Under the pieces are notes generated by a model. It was not told the origin of the DNA. It searched no databases and saw only the letters and a program-made list of their open reading frames with translations. A program made the translations under genes and the position numbers. Below, one piece after another: positions 31,971 through 35,958 of a DNA stretch of 35,958 nt. How positions within the stretch are numbered: position 1 is the stretch's first letter; every line of letters begins with the position of its first letter. Origin of the DNA: Lachnospiraceae bacterium UBA7202 (GTDB lineage: Bacteria; Bacillota; Clostridia; Lachnospirales; Lachnospiraceae); the NCBI GenBank assembly GCA_002490705.1, contig DKUO01000020.1, positions 682 through 36,639 on the forward strand. Reading direction: 5' to 3'.

Positions 31971-33460
31971 AATTTTCCTTTCTTTTTCAAATAAACCGAA
32001 ACATATTGTTGATTACGACTCCTGGGTTTGTCAGGAATTGTCATTACAATTTCTCCACTTTCAACTAATGGCTGTAGATAACTCCGGGTAAAATATTTTA
32101 TATCTTTGAATCCACAGTACCGCGCAATTTCAGATTTCTTTCTTGGTTCTTTACAATAATTTTTAATCTGCTTCTTTATATTTGTCCTCGAAGTAACTTG
32201 GGGGGTAACTTGGGGGGTAACTTGGGGGGTAACTTGGGGGGTAACTTGGGGGGTAACTTCTGCTTTCATTCCGTAGTCAACGGAATAATTATCATCCAAA
32301 GGGACTACTATACGGAAGATATCTCCCTCTGTAAATTCCGGTTCACGTCCGGAATAATAACCGCTGTATTTGAATAAGTTCCTTACCCCTGAGCCCAACC
32401 GATCCGCTCTGCCAATATTTCTGAAAAAAGAAGCAATAATAGGATTCTTCGGATTCGGTTCCAAATTATCCGGTGTAATCATGCCTTCTCTGGTTGCCCG
32501 ATTCGCATTCTCGACATACATCTTTTCCTGACATATAACAAACTTTGCCGAGTAACTGCTCGAATATTCCCTGTGCATTAAAGTATTTGCAACCATTTCC
32601 CTGACTAAAATATTGCGCAGGCTAACTCTGTTTTCATTTTCCAGGAAAAATTTATCCGGCAAATGCTTTCTGCCAAACTCCATAAGCTGATCAAAGCTTT
32701 CCACCAAATTAGTCCTGACGATTTCACGGTCATCATATCTGTCCACGTTGACTTTGCGCACAAGGGCGTCCGTCTCATAAACCGGGCAAACATTCAAAAT
32801 CACATCATCTTTTCCCAAAAGTAAGATTGCCGCCAAATTAAATCCTTTTTCACCTGTAGAAAAGTCTACACCATACAGTCCTGCGCTTCTAAACAGATCA
32901 TCATCCGACATACTCTCCCACGGATGTTTTCCCCCTGCATGGTTTACCGCCATCTGCTTTATCCTCGGCAGCAAATCCAAGCGCAAATCCGCCTTTGTCA
33001 CATATGGATATATTTTCTTTTCCGTGTAAATATTTTGCTTTCTGATACACATCTGAGCAATCTGTGTTGCCGCTGTAATCTTTACGTCTGCATCCCCTAT
33101 ACGATCATAAACTATTTTCTTGTAACTGTGAATTTCCACACTTGGCGGCACATAAATATGAATTACCGTTTTACCTTCATATTCAAAAATCTCGGGCACA
33201 AGATAAATCGTAGGCATAAAAAACTTTGGATTGCTAATCATCCCAACAAAGTTTCTGATCAAATCCGAAGCTGCCTGTACCGGCACTCCTGAAACTGTAC
33301 CATCATCCAACACACCCAGAAATATATCCCCGCCGAAACGATTCAGAAATGAACATACCGTTTCATAAGTATCTGATTCTATCCCGTTTCCGCAACGTTT
33401 AAATTCTATTGCGGCATTTTCACCCATATTCAATATTTTCTGAAATGTATTGATCTCCAA
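31967..33460 (-). CDS. AlbA_2/Schlafen-like ATP-binding protein
   Basis: This 497-residue protein has an N-terminal AlbA_2 (Schlafen AAA_4-like) domain: ENAAIEFKRCGNGIESDTYE, then GGDIFLGVLDDGTVSG. A HATPase_c_4-like region follows (REMVANTLMHREYSSSY, RADRLGSGVRNL). Then come a fivefold TPQV repeat and a C-terminal winged helix (KKSEIARYCGFKDIKYFTRSYLQPLVESG). Such proteins are annotated as transcriptional regulators or RecG-like and are common in defence islands. The start is a TTG at 33460, 7 bases after AAGGAG; the upstream in-frame ATG at 33508 lies inside pnp. It sits between two purine genes and is coupled to mtaD. The function is unknown. Confidence 0.82.
   Translation of the reverse strand: MEINTFQKILNMGENAAIEFKRCGNGIESDTYETVCSFLNRFGGDIFLGVLDDGTVSGVPVQAASDLIRNFVGMISNPKFFMPTIYLVPEIFEYEGKTVIHIYVPPSVEIHSYKKIVYDRIGDADVKITAATQIAQMCIRKQNIYTEKKIYPYVTKADLRLDLLPRIKQMAVNHAGGKHPWESMSDDDLFRSAGLYGVDFSTGEKGFNLAAILLLGKDDVILNVCPVYETDALVRKVNVDRYDDREIVRTNLVESFDQLMEFGRKHLPDKFFLENENRVSLRNILVREMVANTLMHREYSSSYSAKFVICQEKMYVENANRATREGMITPDNLEPNPKNPIIASFFRNIGRADRLGSGVRNLFKYSGYYSGREPEFTEGDIFRIVVPLDDNYSVDYGMKAEVTPQVTPQVTPQVTPQVTPQVTSRTNIKKQIKNYCKEPRKKSEIARYCGFKDIKYFTRSYLQPLVESGEIVMTIPDKPRSRNQQYVSVYLKKKGKL
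32193..32259. repeat. Five 12-bp tandem repeats, G-rich on the plus strand
   Basis: Unit GTAACTTGGGGG occurs five times in perfect copies from 32193 to 32252, then a partial copy GTAACTT. It encodes TPQV on the minus strand. The plus strand has five runs of six G separated by TAACTT, which could form a quadruplex. Confidence 0.95.
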
Positions 33461-33491
33461 TCTAAGACTCCTTTGCCAAAAAAGAAGTTTT

Positions 33492-34325
33492 TTACAACAC
33501 TTTGTCAAACTTCATTACGGACTCCACCAGCAGCTTCTCAAACTTAGGCGCTACCGCATTGGCCGCCTCCTGCACTTCCTCGTGGGTCAGCGGCGCGCTG
33601 TTCATGCCTGCCGCCAGATTGCTGACGCAGGAAACGCCACAGATTTTCATTCCCATATGATTGGCCGCAATCGCTTCTACCACGGTACTCATACCAACTG
33701 CGCTTGCCCCCATCTTATACAGCATCTGAATTTCCGCAGGGGATTCAAAGGAAGGCCCTGTCAACTGCGCATAGACACCTTCAAACAATTCTATGTCGTT
33801 TTCTTTGGCTGTCTCTTTGATAATTCCCTGCAAATCCTCATCATAGACATGGGACATATCCGGAAATCTGGTGCCCAGTTCCTCGATATTCGGCCCAATC
33901 AGCGGATTCGGCGCAAAAAGGGAAATATGATCCTGAATCAGCATCAGACTCCCCGCATGAAAAGACGGGTTGATACCGCCGGATGCGTTGGTCAGGAAAA
34001 GAATCTTCGCGCCCATCATCTTCATCAGCCGGGTGGGCAGCACCACGTCTGTGATCGGATATCCTTCATAATAATGTACCCGCCCCTGCATCAGCACTAC
34101 GGGAATATCCTGAATATAACCAAAAATAAACTTCCCGGCATGTCCCGGCACTGTGGAAACCGGGAAGCCCTCAATCTCGCTGTAGGGAAGCTCCGCTTTC
34201 ACATCCACGACCTTCGCGAAATTGCCAAGGCCGGAGCCGAGCACGATCGCCACCTTGGGCTCGAAATCAATCTTAGCTTTGTAACAGTCGTAACATTTCA
34301 ATAATTTTTCATATACAGGGTTCAT
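33492..34325 (-). CDS. punA: Purine nucleoside phosphorylase
   Basis: This 277-residue trimeric-type phosphorylase splits inosine, guanosine and their deoxy forms into base and ribose-1-phosphate. Visible motifs are the phosphate loop VLGSGLGNF (28-36), GHAGKF and QGRVHYYEGY, TNASGGIN, LTGPSFESPAEI (purine-site glutamate), GMSTVVEAIAANHMG and VSNLAAG. AAGGTGG lies 7 bases before the ATG, with a clear promoter upstream. It heads the operon that continues through the AlbA_2-like gene and mtaD, joining purine salvage steps. The CRISPR trailer ends just upstream of its promoter and is co-oriented. Confidence 0.95.
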   Translation of the reverse strand: MNPVYEKLLKCYDCYKAKIDFEPKVAIVLGSGLGNFAKVVDVKAELPYSEIEGFPVSTVPGHAGKFIFGYIQDIPVVLMQGRVHYYEGYPITDVVLPTRLMKMMGAKILFLTNASGGINPSFHAGSLMLIQDHISLFAPNPLIGPNIEELGTRFPDMSHVYDEDLQGIIKETAKENDIELFEGVYAQLTGPSFESPAEIQMLYKMGASAVGMSTVVEAIAANHMGMKICGVSCVSNLAAGMNSAPLTHEEVQEAANAVAPKFEKLLVESVMKFDKVL

Positions 34326-34369
34326 GTGTTTACCACCTTTCCGCTCAGTTTTCTTGGTTTGTTGAAACT

Positions 34370-34398
34370 ATTATATCATCCCGCCATTTTCTCCGCAA
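34370..34398 (-). promoter_or_regulatory. Sigma-A promoter of the punA operon
   Basis: On the minus strand TTGCGG (34393-34398) and consensus TATAAT (34370-34375) are 17 bases apart, with a TGA extended -10. The -35 ends only 14 bases from the last CRISPR repeat. Confidence 0.8.
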
Positions 34399-34412
34399 TT
34401 CATTTAGTTATA

Positions 34413-35958
34413 AGATTACCCCTGCGTATACAAGGAAAACTTCTGTGTCAGCCCCGTCGGTATGCCGCCCCATGGATCACCCCCGCCTAAACGGGAAAAA
34501 GTTTCCGTCAATGAGAGGCGTATCTTTGTACTTAGGATCACCCCAGCTCAAGCCGGGAAAAGGAAAAAAATGCCGCACGTCGATTTTTAACACATAGGAT
34601 CACCCAGCCCGCGCGGGGAAAAGGAGGAGATTCATGCCGGGAAGCTGTTTATCGTGGGATCACCCCAGCCCGCGCGGGGAAAAGCCGGGAAAGCGTGAGG
34701 TGTGGAAATGAAAACTAGGATCAACCCCGCCCGCGCGGGGAAAAGCCGGTTGTCTCCGATCCGAAGCGCGGTCAAAAAGGATCAACCCCGCCCGCGCGGG
34801 GAAAAGCGTTTGCATACGTCCCATCGGGCCGCATGATCGGGATCACCCCCGCCCGCGCGGGGAAAAGTACCAGATAACGAAACTACTTAACACGCAGGAG
34901 GGATCACCCCCGCCCGCGCGGGGAAAAGTCCTTTCTTCCAACCGCTCAATAACCCTATCCAGGATCACCCCCGCCCGCGCGGGGAAAAGATTCCACGGAA
35001 GCATTAAGTTTTCAGTGTGCTAGGATCACCCCCGCCCGCGCGGGGAAAAGACATAGTCGTGGATACCAATGGCAATGGTCCAGGGATCACCCCCGCCCGC
35101 GCGGGGAAAAGTGCGAGGCAGATTATCCATGATTATTACATGAAGGATCACCCCCGCCCGCGCGGGGAAAAGCGCCAAACTGTTCATATTCGGCATAAAA
35201 CCATAGGATCACCCCCGCCCGCGCGGGGAAAAGCCTCCCAAAAAAATTTCATTCAATGCCGCCGGAGGATCACCCCCGCCCGCGCGGGGAAAAGTTCTTC
35301 TCTCTCGTCCGCCCCGGTGCTCCATAAGGATCACCCCCGCCCGCGCGGGGAAAAGTCGCGACTGGCTACGCAAATGCGCTGCACGACAGGATCACCCCCG
35401 CCCGCGCGGGGAAAAGCATTTTAAATGTACCGTACTGCCTAGTGCCAAGGGATCACCCCCGCCCGCGCGGGGAAAAGGAGGAGGAACGGTTATGGGTATA
35501 GGTTATCGAAGGATCACCCCCGCCCGCGCGGGGAAAAGCTCGATATGCACTGACCTCCTCTCTAGTTATAAGGATCACCCCCGCCCGCGCGGGGAAAAGT
35601 CAGCCGTGGCCTCTGTTTCGCTCTCATTCTCAGGATCACCCCCGCCCGCGCGGGGAAAAGAGATGGCAAACGGGGATCCCTTTGCACGTATGGGGATCAC
35701 CCCCGCCCGCGCGGGGAAAAGCGATCTTATCATAGACTCGTTTCGCTCCTATCAGGATCACCCCCGCCCGCGCGGGGAAAAGTACATCTTCCGCCGCATG
35801 AAGCGTCCCTTTTAAGGATCACCCCCGCCCGCGCGGGGAAAAGTGCCGGAGAGCCGGATCTGAAACGGCTGGATGGGGATCACCCCCGCCCGCGCGGGGA
35901 AAAGGGCCGGACGGTCCACGTTATCTTCCGCCAAAAGGGATCACCCCCGCCCGCGCGG
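34413..35958 (-). CRISPR. Type I-E CRISPR array, trailer end, 26 repeats visible
   Basis: A 28-base repeat starts GGATCACCCC and ends GCGGGGAAAAG. It recurs every 61 bases with 33-base spacers: 34413, 34474, 34535, 34597 (27-base copy), 34657, 34718, 34779, 34840, 34901 and so on to 35938, where the window ends inside repeat 26. Eighteen copies from 34840 on are identical as far as seen; the first seven vary and the first is badly decayed. All 25 spacers differ. The reverse complement (CTTTTCCCC...GGTGATCC) closely matches the S. thermophilus CRISPR4 type I-E repeat, so transcription is on the minus strand. The leader and cas genes should lie to the right of the window. CCCCGC and GCGGGG form the repeat stem. 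Confidence 0.98.

Noticed and set aside
33450..34304. Plus-strand ORF of 284 codons opposite punA
   Set aside because: It is a shadow of a strongly conserved gene, has no ribosome site, and shows Arg/His-rich composition typical of antisense frames.
35017..35815. Two plus-strand ORFs of 135 and 107 codons rich in PPPARGK and HPRPRGE repeats
   Set aside because: They are translations of the CRISPR repeats and spacers; the periodicity is exactly 61 bases and the frame cycles through the repeat.
1..35958. tRNA, rRNA, transposase or integrase genes
   Set aside because: None was recognised on either strand; accessory character at 1-803 rests only on gene content and the ABC breakpoint.

Overview
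The window looks like a piece of a spore-forming Lachnospiraceae or related Clostridia chromosome. Reasons: a GerA/SpoVAF-type germination protein, anaerobic class III ribonucleotide reductase (nrdD/nrdG) with NrdR boxes, strong AGGAGG ribosome sites with several TTG starts, extended -10 promoters (TGnTATAAT), and a Streptococcus thermophilus CRISPR4-like type I-E repeat. No rRNA or tRNA gene was seen. Genus-level assignment is inference.

Layout. (1) 1-3437, plus strand: accessory DNA. It holds a ribbon-helix-helix protein and a zinc-ribbon protein ended by a terminator, a beheaded ABC ATPase remnant with its FtsX-type permease, then a 55-codon ORF coupled to an MBL-fold hydrolase. (2) 3503-7659, minus: a dlt-like operon (adenylating ligase, MBOAT acyltransferase, SGNH/DltD-like protein) with no carrier-protein gene, divergent from a cytosolic Cu/Zn superoxide dismutase (7806-8303, plus). 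(3) 8321-9010, minus: a DUF2798-like membrane protein behind a structured leader that encodes a leader peptide. (4) 9045-12086, minus: a sulfur amino-acid operon (MetB/MetC-type lyase, MalY/PatB-type lyase, papain-like protein). (5) 12336-14902, minus: a CPBP protease with its TetR regulator, then a DUF1016/YhcG nuclease gene broken by one stop codon. (6) 15111-17695, minus: an acidic lipoprotein and a secreted coiled-coil protein. (7) 17867-21424, minus: a GH1 glycosidase fused to a type I phosphomannose isomerase, and an SGNH esterase with a C-terminal beta domain; together they suggest use of acetylated beta-glycosides or mannosides. (8) 21555-26309, minus: a SpoVAF-like gene downstream of nrdD-nrdG-dut. 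(9) 26479-28189, minus: a YjjG-type HAD phosphatase and a WYL regulator. (10) 28257-34325, minus: purine nucleoside phosphorylase, AlbA_2/Schlafen-like ATPase, SAH/MTA deaminase, transmembrane MutS-like ATPase, RNase HI and a 58-residue membrane protein, all tightly packed. (11) 34413-35958: the trailer end of a type I-E CRISPR array, 26 repeats visible, running off the right edge. Its leader and cas genes should lie beyond the window.

Apart from the CRISPR array no stretch above about 300 bases lacks a gene. The longest gaps (12087-12335, 13600-13840, 14903-15110) carry promoters, operators and a terminator.

The items most worth following up are the GH1-PMI fusion with a possible internal start, the leader-peptide attenuator before the DUF2798-like gene, the ribosome-site hairpin before the SpoVAF-like gene, the carrier-less dlt-like operon, the pyrimidine-fixed first spacer base in the CRISPR array, and the AlbA_2 gene with a G-rich tandem repeat lodged between two purine-salvage enzymes.
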